From positions 8,198,335 to 8,262,334 of the forward strand of contig NC_063438.1 in NCBI RefSeq assembly GCF_020379485.1: a stretch of DNA of 64,000 nucleotides, read 5' to 3'. Numbering within the stretch: the first letter of the stretch is position 1; every line of letters begins with the position of its first letter. Both the position numbers and the translations under genes were made by a program. Below the pieces are notes generated by a model. The model was not told where the DNA came from and did not search any database. It saw only the letters and a list, made by a program, of their open reading frames with translations. This DNA is from Brassica napus (Eukaryota; Streptophyta; Magnoliopsida; Brassicales; Brassicaceae). Positions 10,395-20,749 of the stretch are shown here, piece after piece.

Positions 10395-11528
10395 ATGTCG
10401 TTGACAGCCATCGGTTCCGGTGAAGAGCCACCGTCAAAGAAGCTAGCAATAGAACCTACAACCAATCTGCCACTTCCAGATGAGCTAGTATTGGGTTGCT
10501 TCGCCCGCGCCTCGAGATTGCACTACCCGATTCTCTCACTCGTCTCCAAGACCTTTCGTTCGCTCACTTCTTCACCGGAGCTTTACCAGACCCGATCTCT
10601 ACTAAACCGCACCGAGAACTGTCTCTACGTGTGCCTGCAGTTCCCTAATGACCCTTGCCTCCGCTGGTTCACTCTCTGTCGGAAACCCGACAAAGCCCTT
10701 AACAACAAGAAAAAGAAGAAGAAGAGTTCAACAAGTGGCAATGTCTTGGGTCAGGTTCGGATTCTCGGTTCTCCTCCTCCAGTGGAATGGTCAAATCTCG
10801 TAGCTGTTGGTCATAAGCTCTACGCAGTCAGAGATGGCCCCTGCTCTTCTGACGTCTTCTTTCTCGACTGTCGAACACACACGTGGGTTGAAACTCCGAG
10901 CTTGAGGCTTGCTCACACCTTTCCAGAGTGTGATGGGATGATATATTTACCAGGCGGCTCCGAGAGCCCAGATTCTCTCAACTTTGTGCAAGTGTTTGAC
11001 GTAAAGACACAAACTTGGAAGCCCGTGCCTCCCGAGAAGAAGATATTCAGACTCAGAGATTTACAAGGAAGGGCTTACCAGAACAATGATGTAGCGGCGG
11101 CGTCGTCTCGTAGGTGGCTTGTGGTTGCAAGGCTAAAGGATCGTACAGTGTCCGTAGAAGGGTCTGGTACTCTCTGTTTGATAGAGAAAGCATTCTATCG
11201 ATATGCATCATCCAGTGGGGAGCTACTTTGGTCTAACCGTAGCACCGAATCAGATGTTTGGAGGAAAGTTAAAGGCTTGGAAGGACTGCCTAAGTTTACC
11301 CGCTATAGCAATGTTTATCTGGTTGCAAGTGGTGGTAAGTTGGTGGTGTTTTGGGATAAGTATGTCCCTGCACGTGGTGGGTATAAGGAGAAGATGATTT
11401 GGTGTGCAGAGATTTCGCTGGAAACGCGCAGCAGTGAAGAGGTTTGGGGAAAGGTAGAGTGGTTCGATGCTGTGCTTACAGTTCCAAAGTCTTACAAGTT
11501 CGTGTATTCTATTGCTGCTACCCTTTGA
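10395..11528 (+). CDS. F-box/kelch-repeat protein
   Basis: Single-exon gene of 377 residues. I chose the ATG at 10395 (MSLTAIGSGEEPPSKKL), 17 codons inside a longer open frame, because it matches the usual short N-terminus of this family and the upstream codons are (ga)n repeat. Residues about 27-72 form the F-box (LPDELVLGCFARASRL, then LSLVSKTFRSLTSSPELYQ), which binds SKP1-like proteins of SCF ubiquitin ligases. The rest is a degenerate kelch propeller, clearest at WSNLVAVGHKLYAVRDG and CDGMIYLPGGSESPDS plus VFDVKTQTWKPVPP. A lysine run (KKKKKKSS) near residue 115 is a low-complexity insert. Arabidopsis has a tandem kelch F-box cluster beside the UGT71C genes, which fits the next gene here. 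The substrate is unknown. Confidence 0.88.
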   Translation: MSLTAIGSGEEPPSKKLAIEPTTNLPLPDELVLGCFARASRLHYPILSLVSKTFRSLTSSPELYQTRSLLNRTENCLYVCLQFPNDPCLRWFTLCRKPDKALNNKKKKKKSSTSGNVLGQVRILGSPPPVEWSNLVAVGHKLYAVRDGPCSSDVFFLDCRTHTWVETPSLRLAHTFPECDGMIYLPGGSESPDSLNFVQVFDVKTQTWKPVPPEKKIFRLRDLQGRAYQNNDVAAASSRRWLVVARLKDRTVSVEGSGTLCLIEKAFYRYASSSGELLWSNRSTESDVWRKVKGLEGLPKFTRYSNVYLVASGGKLVVFWDKYVPARGGYKEKMIWCAEISLETRSSEEVWGKVEWFDAVLTVPKSYKFVYSIAATL

Positions 11529-12034
11529 AGGGAATGAATCAGGTTAACTACTCATGAGACAGGTTCGAAGGGAATGAATCAGGTTATGTTTCGTTATTAT
11601 GCACTTCTTGAAGTTATGTCATGTTCTTGTAAATGATTAAGCTTTTTATGTAACTGTGTATTTGATTTCAAACTCTTTAGGCTACTCTTTGATGAATGAC
11701 TCATGAGACGAGCGGCTTTCAACCTATGACAATAGTGTTAGTGACAATTTCTGTTACTCGGCTAATTAAGCTCTCACAAGTTGTTATCTAGCTAAAGGCC
11801 TTAAACAAAACCAACATACACAACTACTGTTTGTTTCTCATTTGTTTAATGACCAAGTTGCAAAAGAAAATGTGATTTAATTAAAGCTTGCGTTCATCTA
11901 TTGTTTGTATAAAAATAGTTCAAATTATGACTAAAAATTCACTTTATCACTCTTCATCCTAGACTTTTAATATTATTTATTTATTTCTGCTCAACTTCAA
12001 CTTTTTTCATCAAGTAAATCAAATGTAAGATGAT
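11529..12034. other. Convergent intergenic gap, F-box 3' end and UGT 3' end
   Basis: A 20-bp phrase (gaagggaatgaatcaggtta) occurs twice, right after the F-box stop (about 11527 and 11566), as a small local duplication. Otherwise AT-rich 3' flanks without a gene. Confidence 0.4.
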
Positions 12035-12975
12035 TTAGTATTCTCTAGAGTTGGAACAATCCATAGCAAATATCAACTCGTCGATGAATCTTTCAATCGC
12101 AACAAACGAAGATCCACCGTCCATCATAGCCTCTTTTGCTGCTTCCGCAATCTCCTTCAGTTTCCTCCTCGGCACATCTTCACCCTCCATTAAAGATCGG
12201 ACGGCTCTAGCGATTTCATCAGCTTTCACTATTTCTCCATCTGCCAACACGTAATCCAAACGCATCTCCACGGCCAGACCAAGCTCCTTCACCATCGTGA
12301 ACGCGTTTAACTGCTGTTCCGCGTACATCGGCCACGTGGCGATTGGGACGCCGAAACGCAAACTCTCAAGTATTGAGTTCCAACCGCAGTGAGACAAGAA
12401 ACCTCCGATTGCTTTATGGGCCAGAATCTCAACTTGTGGAGCCCAACCGCACACAAAGCCCAGATTCGAGACTCGGTTCATGAAACCGTCCGGTAAAATT
12501 TCGATCGGGTTCGGGTACTCCTTTGGATCTGTCCGAATCGACCAGAGAAATCTGCATCCAACGATCTCTAGAGCTCGAGCTATCTCCTGAATCTGAGCCG
12601 CATCGAGATTCTTCAAGCTTCCGAAGCAGAGGAACACTACCGATGACTCGGGTTGCTCGTCGAGCCACGTCATGACCCGATCTCGCTCCGATGGGTTCAA
12701 AATCGGACGGTCGTTGAAGCAGAGAATCGGACCCACTGGGTAAACGGGTGGGTATTCATTTACGGGAATACGATAGAAATAACCAAAGTTGTTAGAGCAA
12801 GAGCATTAGAGGTTCAAGAGGGAGGTTCACACGTTTTACGAGAAAAAAAAAATATTAAAAAAAGCAAAAGTGATGAACTCACTCCTTCTCACCTCTTCTG
12901 CATGATACCCTCTCTCCTAAAGTTCATCACTGTAGCGCGGGCCCCACGACACGTGGCGGCCCGCGATTGGTCAAT

Positions 12976-13006
<31 letters not shown>

Positions 13007-13795
13007 TCAAAATGAAAAAAAGAAAAATTTTAATAATAAAAAATTAAGAAGGTGAACCCCAAAGGGGGGTTCACTGATGCTCATGCTCTTAGGCTCGATA
13101 GCAATAGACGAATTTACCAAAATACCCTTAGCTTCATGAAACCTTCCGGTCATATCGACCCACGCGTCGTAGGACTCGCTCGTCAGCAGACCAAGTGGCA
13201 AAACCTTGGTCGGAACGGAGGCGACATATCCAGGAACTGTATTCTCCTCCTCGCCGGAGCTCCGATCGAATCCGGACTTCACAAGAAGGTGCCTCTCCGG
13301 GATGTGTTTCGCCAAACTCAAAAAACCGGCGCTACAAGTGAGGAAAATGTACGAAGGGAGGCACAACTCGTTTCCGACATCCATCAAAGGGACACAGAAC
13401 ATGTCGAGGACAATTCCCACGACGCGAACCGAGTCTGATCCATCACGGGAAGAAGACAAGAGAGTCGAGACAGCGTCTCTCACCAAAGGAACCATTCTCT
13501 GGACGAATTCAAGAAGGTAAGCTTCGGGAGCTCTTACGAAGAACTCCATCGGTGGAGGGTTTGCGAGCTCGGGTAAAGTGACGATACGGACTCGAGGCTC
13601 TGACTTGGCTAGGGACTGGAGGGAAGCGTAGTTGTTCGACTGAGGGAGGAAAGGTAAACCCCAGTTGAGGATGGTGATGGTGTGGATCCGACGAGGGTCG
13701 TGGCTGAGGATAATTTTTACGAGTTCGATGGTGGCGAGAAGGTGTCCGGTGATCGGGAAAGGGATGAAGATAAGCTCTGCTTCTTGCTTCTCCAT
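12035..13795 (-). pseudogene. UGT71C: UGT71C-like family-1 glycosyltransferase interrupted by a MITE
   Basis: UDP-glucose-dependent transferases of the UGT71C group act on flavonoids and phenolics in the cytosol. The N-terminal part (13089-13795) starts MEKQEAELIFIPFPITGHL with the catalytic His at residue 18. It ends ILVNSSIAIEP. The C-terminal part (12035-12791) runs from [15 protein letters not shown] to the stop and carries the PSPG donor-binding box from [16 protein letters not shown] to PMYAEQQ. A 294-bp Tourist-type MITE plus a 3-bp target copy lies between them and brings a stop codon (read-through ends at 13007). Without the insert the frame is open for about 487 codons, normal for the family, so this is a recent knockout. 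UGT71C1/C2 are the closest by memory. Confidence 0.88.
12795..13088. mobile_element. Tourist-type (PIF/Harbinger) MITE inside the UGT71C-like gene
   Basis: 294 bp flanked by the 3-bp duplication tta (12792-12794 and 13089-13091). The inverted ends are gagcaagagcattagagg on the left and gagcatgagcatcagtga on the reverse complement of the right, about 15 of 18 alike. TTA target sites and short inverted repeats are typical of Harbinger MITEs. The interior has a long T run (12977-12994) and no coding capacity. Confidence 0.88.
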
Positions 13796-15219
13796 CGCGA
13801 TGGCTTCTATAGTTCTATTGGTTTAGAAATAAACGTATGAGTAGATGGTTAAGAATAGTGAGAGTTGGACGTCGTTTAAATTTAAATAAGCATATGATTA
13901 TACCATGATGACACGTGACTTTAAGGTAGCGCCAAATAAGTTAGATAACTACAATATATATATGTGACGTCTGTGTTTTTCTCAGCCATTCGAGAATTCT
14001 ATAGATGTAGAATTCTATGATAATATATATATGTGATATGTGTGTGTGTGACTTTCTCAACCATTCGATTGGATTTAGAAAGAGGGTTTAGAATCAAACA
14101 TTTGGTGAAGCCGGTAAGGATGTGGGCATGTACATATCTCGGGATAGGATGGGATGAGAAAATATCAAAGCCTTACAATATCTAAGGATTTCGAGACTAT
14201 TTGACTTAGTTTCTGTGGTGAGTTTCTGACTAAAGGTTTTTGTGGATTTGGTTTTCTGATCATACTTAATCAAAGATTATAGGTTACGTCACTACTCTTT
14301 GATTTCGTTTGTAGCAATGGATGAAAAGGATAGATCATCTGTCTTAATTTATTAAATGCATTGCGTGCACATCAAACAGATGGGTGTGGAAAAACCTACT
14401 ACTTTTTTAATCAATTTTGTTTTATAAAGAAAACTGTTTTAAGTTAAATAAAAACTCTAGTCAAATTTCATCTGTGCACCCATTGTTTTTAGTTTGCCCT
14501 CCTAGTTTCATGAATTTATGATTTTTTTTTTTTGGAACGCAAATATGATTTTGTTTTGTTTTAAAATTTTCATGAGAATGTGCTCCATTATTAACAATGT
14601 AGAACTTTGAAAGAAAGAGGCATGTGTTTTTGATGCCATAGCTGATGGGACTTTGATGTATAAAACATACATACAGGCAGGAAACCGGCATATATTCTCT
14701 TAACAATTAACAAAAAAATGGTTCATGTAAATAAATTGAATGCAGCGTTAGAGTTACTCAGTCTCACAAGCTTAAAGAGCTGGAAGGTGTAACTCAAGAA
14801 AGTGATCCACATGAGAAACCGATGATTGTAGATGAAGGTCGAAGAGTAAAACCAAGGTGGAGACTGTTGAGTACTTGATTTAATATTTTGACTGTTATAA
14901 GGAAGAAGCAAATTAAGACTTGACCTAGCTTAGAGAGACAAAAGAGATAAGGTCGAGTCTTTGAAGTTGTAACAAACTTCTTCAGCTTCGGTTGCATTGG
15001 TTTATTGTCACAAAGAAACACTAGAGGACAACTAAGGAAACTAACTGATTTGGTACAAAACAAATAGCAAACGTTGTAATTAGAGGCAAAGAAGCTTCAT
15101 GCATGAGACAACTAATGAATGTTTAAACCTCAACGAAAGGAACAACGTTCAAAAGTAAGCAAATCCATAGGACCATAACATAAACAAGATTACATAGCTT
15201 ATGGACAAGAAAAAAAGGT
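13796..15219. other. Intergenic DNA between the two UGT71 genes
   Basis: No complete gene. A short plus-strand frame at about 14779-14868 reads VTQESDPHEKPMIVDEGRR and then KPRWRLLST before a stop. It could be the 3' end of a lost gene, since Arabidopsis has another gene between its UGT71D copies, but I do not recognise it. The leftmost 120 bp are the UGT71C promoter. Confidence 0.4.
13912..13917 (-). promoter_or_regulatory. G-box CACGTG upstream of the UGT71C-like gene
   Basis: Palindromic CACGTG (within acacgtgact), 117 bp before the start codon. G-boxes bind bZIP and bHLH factors. A matching one lies 115 bp before the UGT71D-like gene. Confidence 0.5.
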
Positions 15220-16620
15220 CTATGGCTTGACTCCTATCACGTCCTGTATGAATTTCTCAGTAGCCAAATACGAACATCCACCATTCAACGTGGCTCTCCG
15301 CACCATCTGAGAGATATCCATCACTCTCTTCCTCACTAAACCATCATCCTTGCTCATCACACAACGAATAGCTGTCTCTATCTCGCTTGCACTCACAAGC
15401 TCATCCCTACGTGCCCTGTAATCAAGCTTCAGCTCCACCGCGAGGTTCAGTTCCTTCACCATCAGAAACGCATTGAGCTGTTGCTCTGCATACATCGGCC
15501 ACGTCACGGTCGGCACACCAAACCATAAACTCTCTACTATAGAGTTCCATCCGCAATGAGAAACAAAACCTCCCACTGCCTCATGGTTCAATATTTCCAC
15601 CTGAGGAGACCAACGGCATACCATCCCCCGTCCTTTGACACGGTCGAGGAACCCCTCGGGCAAAGAATCATCATCCTCTTCAGTGCGGAGTGACCAGATG
15701 AATCTGTAGTGACAAAGCTCAAGTCCGTGTGCTATTTCCTTCACTAGTGAGCCCTTTAACCTCCCCATACTTCCGAAACAAAGGAACACAACAGACGCCT
15801 CGGGCTGATCGTCAACCCATTTCATGAGCTCGTCACGAACCCCAAGGTCCTGATCCGGATGAGGCTGGGCCTTGGGGTTAAACATAGGGCCAACAGCATA
15901 AACAGGAGGGTAACTCTTTTCACTACTAAAATGATTCACGGAGCAAGGCTCAATATCAATGGAGCTATTCACTAGTATTCCATTGGTTTTGTTAAACAAC
16001 ATGGCAAGTTTGAGGTAAGCGTCATAACCATCTTCCATAAACAGAGCTGTCGGGAGAACATTGACTGGAACAGGGTTTACAAAGCCAGGAATCGATAGCA
16101 TTTCTCCAGAATCTCTTACAAAAACCGATGTATCGTTACTATGTCTATCTGCTAGATACTGCAGCATAGCTAGGAACCCGGAACTTGTAGTCAAAAACAC
16201 ATAGAAAGGGAGAGTTACGTCTCTTGCAACTTCAACCATGGGGAGGCAGAAAAAATCAGCGACTATTCCCTTGACCTTAACTCCATCTAGTGCAGGAGAC
16301 GATAAGATGCTCAAGACTATGTTTCTCACGAGAGGGATGTTTCTCTCAGTAAAGTCGTATACGAAGGCTTCCGCGGATTGAGTACTGCCAAGTGTTGGTT
16401 TATCTTCTAGCTCAGGGACATCAATGAATCTAACATAGGGCAGAGACGAGGCAATTGAGTTAACATAGGCGTCCAGATGAGACTGACCTTGGAGCTTCAT
16501 CACGAGGACTGTGATACGGATCCTATCGTCCTGATCAATGAGACGCCTAGCAAGTTCAAGAAACGGAACGAGGTGACCAACGGTTGGTGTTGGGATGAAG
16601 ATGAGCTCTGTGTTCCTCAT
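15220..16620 (-). CDS. UGT71D: UGT71D-like family-1 UDP-glycosyltransferase
   Basis: Intact single-exon gene, 466 residues from the ATG at 16620 (MRNTELIFIPTPTVGHL). The frame is open 23 codons further up, but the chosen start aligns with UGT71 N-termini. It should transfer glucose from UDP-glucose to small phenolic or related acceptors in the cytosol. The catalytic His is residue 16 and the supporting acidic residue lies in the GIVADFFCLP region. The 44-residue PSPG box spans residues 337-380 (WSPQVEILNHEAVGGFVSHC to PMYAEQ), ending in Gln as usual for glucose users. The sequence is nearest to Arabidopsis UGT71D1/D2 in memory, and PH1 is the next gene, exactly as beside At2g29710. D1 and D2 cannot be told apart here. 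The acceptor is unknown. Confidence 0.92.
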   Translation of the reverse strand: MRNTELIFIPTPTVGHLVPFLELARRLIDQDDRIRITVLVMKLQGQSHLDAYVNSIASSLPYVRFIDVPELEDKPTLGSTQSAEAFVYDFTERNIPLVRNIVLSILSSPALDGVKVKGIVADFFCLPMVEVARDVTLPFYVFLTTSSGFLAMLQYLADRHSNDTSVFVRDSGEMLSIPGFVNPVPVNVLPTALFMEDGYDAYLKLAMLFNKTNGILVNSSIDIEPCSVNHFSSEKSYPPVYAVGPMFNPKAQPHPDQDLGVRDELMKWVDDQPEASVVFLCFGSMGRLKGSLVKEIAHGLELCHYRFIWSLRTEEDDDSLPEGFLDRVKGRGMVCRWSPQVEILNHEAVGGFVSHCGWNSIVESLWFGVPTVTWPMYAEQQLNAFLMVKELNLAVELKLDYRARRDELVSASEIETAIRCVMSKDDGLVRKRVMDISQMVRRATLNGGCSYLATEKFIQDVIGVKP

Positions 16621-16734
16621 CTCTAACAAAAGGTAGCTTTTGTTCTTTCCTCTCCTCGGGCTTTTTTCTTGTAATGACAAGAACAGCAAACTAATTACGG
16701 AAAAAGAGAGTTAAGTTTCATCTTGACATTGTCA

Positions 16735-16740
16735 CACGTG
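16735..16740 (-). promoter_or_regulatory. G-box CACGTG upstream of the UGT71D-like gene
   Basis: CACGTG in the context tcacacgtga, 115 bp before the start codon at 16620. It is almost the same distance as the G-box of the neighbouring UGT71C-like gene (117 bp). Confidence 0.5.
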
Positions 16741-17419
16741 ATGATTACTGTTTCAAAAATGTTGAGGTGGTCCTCGGCACTTTGGCAGTTTCAAGAGAGA
16801 AGATAAACTTTAAAAGATAATGGCCGACATCAGCAAGTGGGATCCACAACCAACGAAAAGAAATCTATTTTCTTGCGTCTCTCTTTCTTCGTTCTGATAA
16901 ACTAATCACAGAGCCTGCGGTTTTGAGCCAAACCGAGAATGTCTCAAAATTTCCGGAAATCTAAAGCAAACCAACTTATACAATTATTTCGAATAAACTA
17001 ACCAAAATTATCTAATTTAACCGTAAATTTAAAATTTTGGTTCTGCTTGAAGTAATACAATTGTATATATATATTTTTTGGAACACGTGATACAACTGGA
17101 AGTCAATTTGGCAAAATTCTCAGTTTCCACTAACCAAAAAACCGAACTGTCCAACCCGAATAAACCGAACTAAACCAGATCGGAGAATGAGAATCTGGGA
17201 AGCTAGTTCTTGTTGTGCTGCTGTGAACGTTTACCTTCTAATATTGAGTCAACAGAATCGATCAAGAAGATAAATCATAACAAAGAGACATTAGGATCTA
17301 GAAGCCATACTTACATTGCGTTGAGGTACAATAATTAAGCAAGAGAAGAGACACAAGAGTGGAAACCCTAAAGGCGAAATCGTAAAATCAAACATTACAT
17401 CGAAGAGTTTGAGCTAAAG
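16741..17419. other. Gap between PH1 3' end and UGT71D promoter
   Basis: No gene seen. AT-rich, with a short ta run near 17063. It contains the 3' flank of PH1 and the distal promoter of the glycosyltransferase. Confidence 0.4.
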
Positions 17420-17857
17420 TCACGGCCTGTGATCGTAATCGAGGACTTCAGAATCAGTAACCGATCTCGAGTGCTGCACGATGGACCTACCGATAGAGTT
17501 GATCCACTCCTCTTTCTCCTTGTCGTTATCCGCCACGAAGAACAAGGTGTAGCTCCCGCTGGAAATCTCGAAGGCGAAAGGCTTGTTCACCACGTCCTCA
17601 GCTCCTTTGACTGTCAGACAATCCCCCACCGAGATCACGCCGCGCGGCGTGGATCCGCGGGTTTCGGCGGCGGCTTGGTCCTTGAACCAGAGGAGCTTCC
17701 CTCGCTTGAGCACGAACCAGCGTCGGCGCCAGGTCTTTATGTAATCGCCCTGCTTGGTTAGCCAACCGGATCGCTCTGGGTTGGACCAGAACTCGATCCC
17801 TTCGTAATCTTCTCGGTTCGGATCTTGACCAGTCGCGATTCGCCATAGATTCTCCAT
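17420..17857 (-). CDS. PH1: Pleckstrin-homology protein PH1
   Basis: Single-exon gene of 145 residues starting at 17857 (MENLWRIATGQDPNRED). Fifteen upstream in-frame codons were left out because the Arabidopsis protein starts at this MENLW. The PH domain fills residues about 28-130, with the landmark stretches RSGWLTKQGDYIKTWRRRWF and VLKRGKLLWFKDQ, VINKP-like core VVNKPFAFEISSGSY, and the closing helix KEKEEWINSIGRSIVQHS. The basic residues in the first loop (K, R, R, R) are those expected to contact phosphoinositides. Known for Arabidopsis PH1 is binding to phosphatidylinositol 3-phosphate membranes; that is family knowledge, not visible here. It is a compact, whole-length copy without disruptions. 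Confidence 0.95.
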   Translation of the reverse strand: MENLWRIATGQDPNREDYEGIEFWSNPERSGWLTKQGDYIKTWRRRWFVLKRGKLLWFKDQAAAETRGSTPRGVISVGDCLTVKGAEDVVNKPFAFEISSGSYTLFFVADNDKEKEEWINSIGRSIVQHSRSVTDSEVLDYDHRP

Positions 17858-17902
17858 CCTCTCTCCCTTAAATCTCTCTCGCACACACGGCTCGTCTCTC
17901 AA

Positions 17903-19073
17903 GTCTCAACTGCCTTGATCGCTTCCTTTTTAGTAATTGATTTCCTTTAAAACGCAGCGTATTGGTCACTCTTTCTATGAAGTCGGTCGTGTAAGTGTTC
18001 ACGCTGCGTATTATCGGGACACGCAATAACTGTTGAGAGATTTTCATTACTAATCGCTGCTTATTACTGCCCTCCCTTTACACGGAAATTACTGCAAATA
18101 CCACATTCATTATACCACTTTTTATATTTACATTAATTACTTTTATTTCTAGAGTTAATTAATCTACATTTAGAGTTCAGAGTTGAAGTATATGATAAAA
18201 ATTTAGGAACGTGAAACTTAAGATTCTAATAAATATATAAAAAAATAATTAAAAAAAATATAAAAAATAGTTTCAAACATGATTTTCGATTTTCAAGAAT
18301 TTTTTTTGAAAAAAATATAAAAAAAAATTTCGAAATTTTTTTTTTTAAAAAAAAGAAATTTGGTGACATGCACATAACAAACAAAAAAAAAATCAACAAT
18401 ATAACCATAACCTTCATTAGGCTATGATATTTATGTATTAATTTCTATTTTGCCCTTTCTCATTTTCACCTCTTCTTTTTAATTGACTTTATAAGTTTAA
18501 AAAATATTTATTTGAATTTTTTTAATACTTATAAAAAACATAAAATAAAATTATATATAAAAAGTTTTGAATTTTGTAAAATGAACATATATTGATAAAT
18601 TAAATACGTACAGTTATAACAAGAAATAAGATTTTGTTCTATACTATTTATGAACCTAGAATATAATTGTTACTAGAGCACACCCGCCCTACGGACGGGC
18701 AAATAAATAAATTATTAATAAAAAATATTTTAAATGTGTAGTTTATTTTTAAATATTTATTTTACTATTCATTTTTAAAATTATATATTTGTCTTTGTCT
18801 AACTATAATACTTGTTAACTATAATGATTTATTTTCTCTCGATGTTTATTTTAGTTCAATTATACTGAAAACTAACATCAATTTTTTATAAAATTAATAA
18901 TTTTTGTAAAATTAATATTTTTTACAACTTTATAATCTTTTGTAAAATTGCTATCCTCTCTTATTTATATATTTGTTAATTGTTTTTTTTACCATTTTTG
19001 AAAAAGTAATAATTTACGTCATGAGAAAGAAATAATTTGTTTTATTATAAGTAAATATTTTAAGACAGACAAA
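17903..19073. other. AT-rich intergenic DNA with MITE-like and Helitron pieces
   Basis: The first 150 bp are the PH1 promoter side. At about 18070-18130 the phrase aaataccacattcatta resembles the end of the 574-bp element at 46838-47411, so a relative may lie here, but no target duplication was found. Poly-A/T-rich stretches at 18230-18400 generate a spurious lysine/phenylalanine frame. Confidence 0.4.
18673..18720 (-). mobile_element. Helitron 3' terminus (left end of a minus-strand element)
   Basis: Reading the minus strand, a GC-rich hairpin (gcccgtccgtagggcgggtg) is followed 6 bases later by CTAG and a host T (base 18672 is A on the plus strand). The body extends to the right into AT-rich DNA. 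I could not find the matching 5' TC end. Confidence 0.5.
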
Positions 19074-19082
19074 TAGATAATA

Positions 19083-19390
19083 GAAAAATTTTCTAGGATA
19101 GTATAAAAAGTTTTTATCACAAATATAGACCTTAAATATCAAAATGACCAAAATATTTTATTAAGGGGTATGTTTTTGTGTTTAGGATTTAGAATTTAGG
19201 GTTTATGGTTTATGATTTAGGGTTTAGGGTTTAGAGTTAAGGAGTGGGGTTTTGGGAGTATTATTTCAAATTTTAAAAACTAAAATTTTTTAAAATTTTC
19301 AAAATAAAAAAATCTATTTTGGTCATTTTATTTTTTTAGAACTATTTTTGTGACAAAAAACTTAAAAAAGTCTATTCGAGAGAATTGCCC
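19083..19390. mobile_element. 308-bp MULE-type MITE with telomere-like interior
   Basis: Exact 9-bp target duplication tagataata at 19074-19082 and 19391-19399. The inverted ends are about 45 bp and imperfect: gaaaaattttctaggatag on the left, and gggcaattctctcgaatag on the reverse complement of the right, both continuing to a shared atcacaaa/gtcacaaa block. The interior (19186-19240) holds degenerate tttaggg repeats. It has no coding capacity. A relative is at about 32817-33109. Confidence 0.82.
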
Positions 19391-19797
19391 TAGATAATAT
19401 GAAACTATTATTATATTTGAAACGAAGTTAATGTTATCAATATTATTGATTAGAAGTTTTGAAATAAATATAAATGACTAACTTAAGATTAAAATGTAGA
19501 GGCAAAGGTTTGTAATCTTATGTGTGGAATAAATTTTTAGTGACTTCACTAAATTTTTTGAGCTTTTCGGGTTAAGAGTTGCTTAACTTGCATCTGAAGA
19601 TATTTTTTCCTGAGATGTAACCTTAAGAAGCATTGTAAATTATATGTTTTTAAAAGTATTGATATAAGACCCAAATTATCATTGTAACGATGCTCCAAGT
19701 TTTGAATATCACAACGATAGCTTGGACTACCGAAGTTAAAATGTGTAATTCGTTGAGAATGACTTGCGTTAATTAAACAGACGGTTCAAACCAAAGT

Positions 19798-20140
19798 TTA
19801 AGACTTAGAAAAAGCACACACTAACAACTCCAAATAAACTACTGGGTCCGAAAATGAAACGTAAAAAGTTATAATGGTCTTCATAAAGTTCATCTGATCC
19901 ATTATCTTCAACAATGGAATATTCACCGGTCTAAATGCAGCCGTTTTGTATATTATATCTTTCATCTGTGCATTTGCCTCTTCATATGGCTCGACACTAT
20001 CATACAAAGAAGTTGAATGTTGGAAACTGATCTTTAATGAACCAACTCTTTCTTTATTTGTTCTTGGTTTCTTAGACTTCCATTGATTCTCATCAGATAT
20101 GAGCTTGAAACTTCATATCTCAGAATCATTGTGAGGATGG
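19798..20140 (-). pseudogene. Unrecognised open segment on the minus strand
   Basis: An uninterrupted minus-strand frame of about 110 codons begins after a TGA near 20122. It includes SFKLISDENQWKSKKPRTNK, then ERVGSLKISFQHSTSLYDSV and EPYEEANAQMKDIIYKTAAF. The composition looks like real protein, but I cannot name a family. An ATG (MYDSV) is at 20007. It may be part of a decayed gene together with the segments up to 21612, in the place where ASA2 stands in Arabidopsis, but it does not resemble ASA2. Confidence 0.3.
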
Positions 20141-20749
20141 TCACCAATAAGGATGTGACTTCCTGTCTTGTCTCTATTTCTTTTCAAAGATTTGAGTTTT
20201 TGTTGTTCTCTGTTTTCAGGCTTCTGTCGATATTGCTGTTGTTCGTCGTACAATCGGGTGATGATGGATCTATCAAAGTAGCTCTGTTACCAACATGTTG
20301 AATCTCACAAATGACCCAAGATCAGGCATGAAACAGCGGCCTAGATTCGTGTCACTGAGTAGGTGGGAAGACGAACAGAGTTCTTAGCAATAAGCTCCTT
20401 TTATCCCCACATCAGATGTGATCCTTGATGCTCCATCATTTTGCTCTCTCGGGTCATTCCATAGATAGCTAGTGCGTAAAAGTGTTATAATCCTTCCATT
20501 GGATCAAACACAGCCCTGAAAAAACCAACAATGCCAAAGTGAGAAACAGAGCAAGTTTTGCAAAGAGAAATTATCATTTCATGGAATTGATCTCCTTCTA
20601 TATTCATGGTCATCTGTCCACAGAAACCAAATTTTCAGGATCAAAATTTTCCTTAAGATTAATATATGTCTTGCATACATATATGTAATGTTCGTGGTCA
20701 TACCTTATTTGCAGCCAAGATAGAAGGGAGTAATGGTAGGGGAAACATC

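Noticed and set aside
12653..12997. Plus-strand frame overlapping the UGT71C-like gene and the MITE
   Set aside because: Antisense to real UGT codons, and its tail is the T run of the MITE.
17429..17846. Frames overlapping PH1 on both strands
   Set aside because: Shadow frames of the PH1 coding sequence in GC-rich codons.
19186..19240. Interstitial telomere
   Set aside because: The tttaggg-like repeats lie inside a MITE with its own target duplication and are degenerate.
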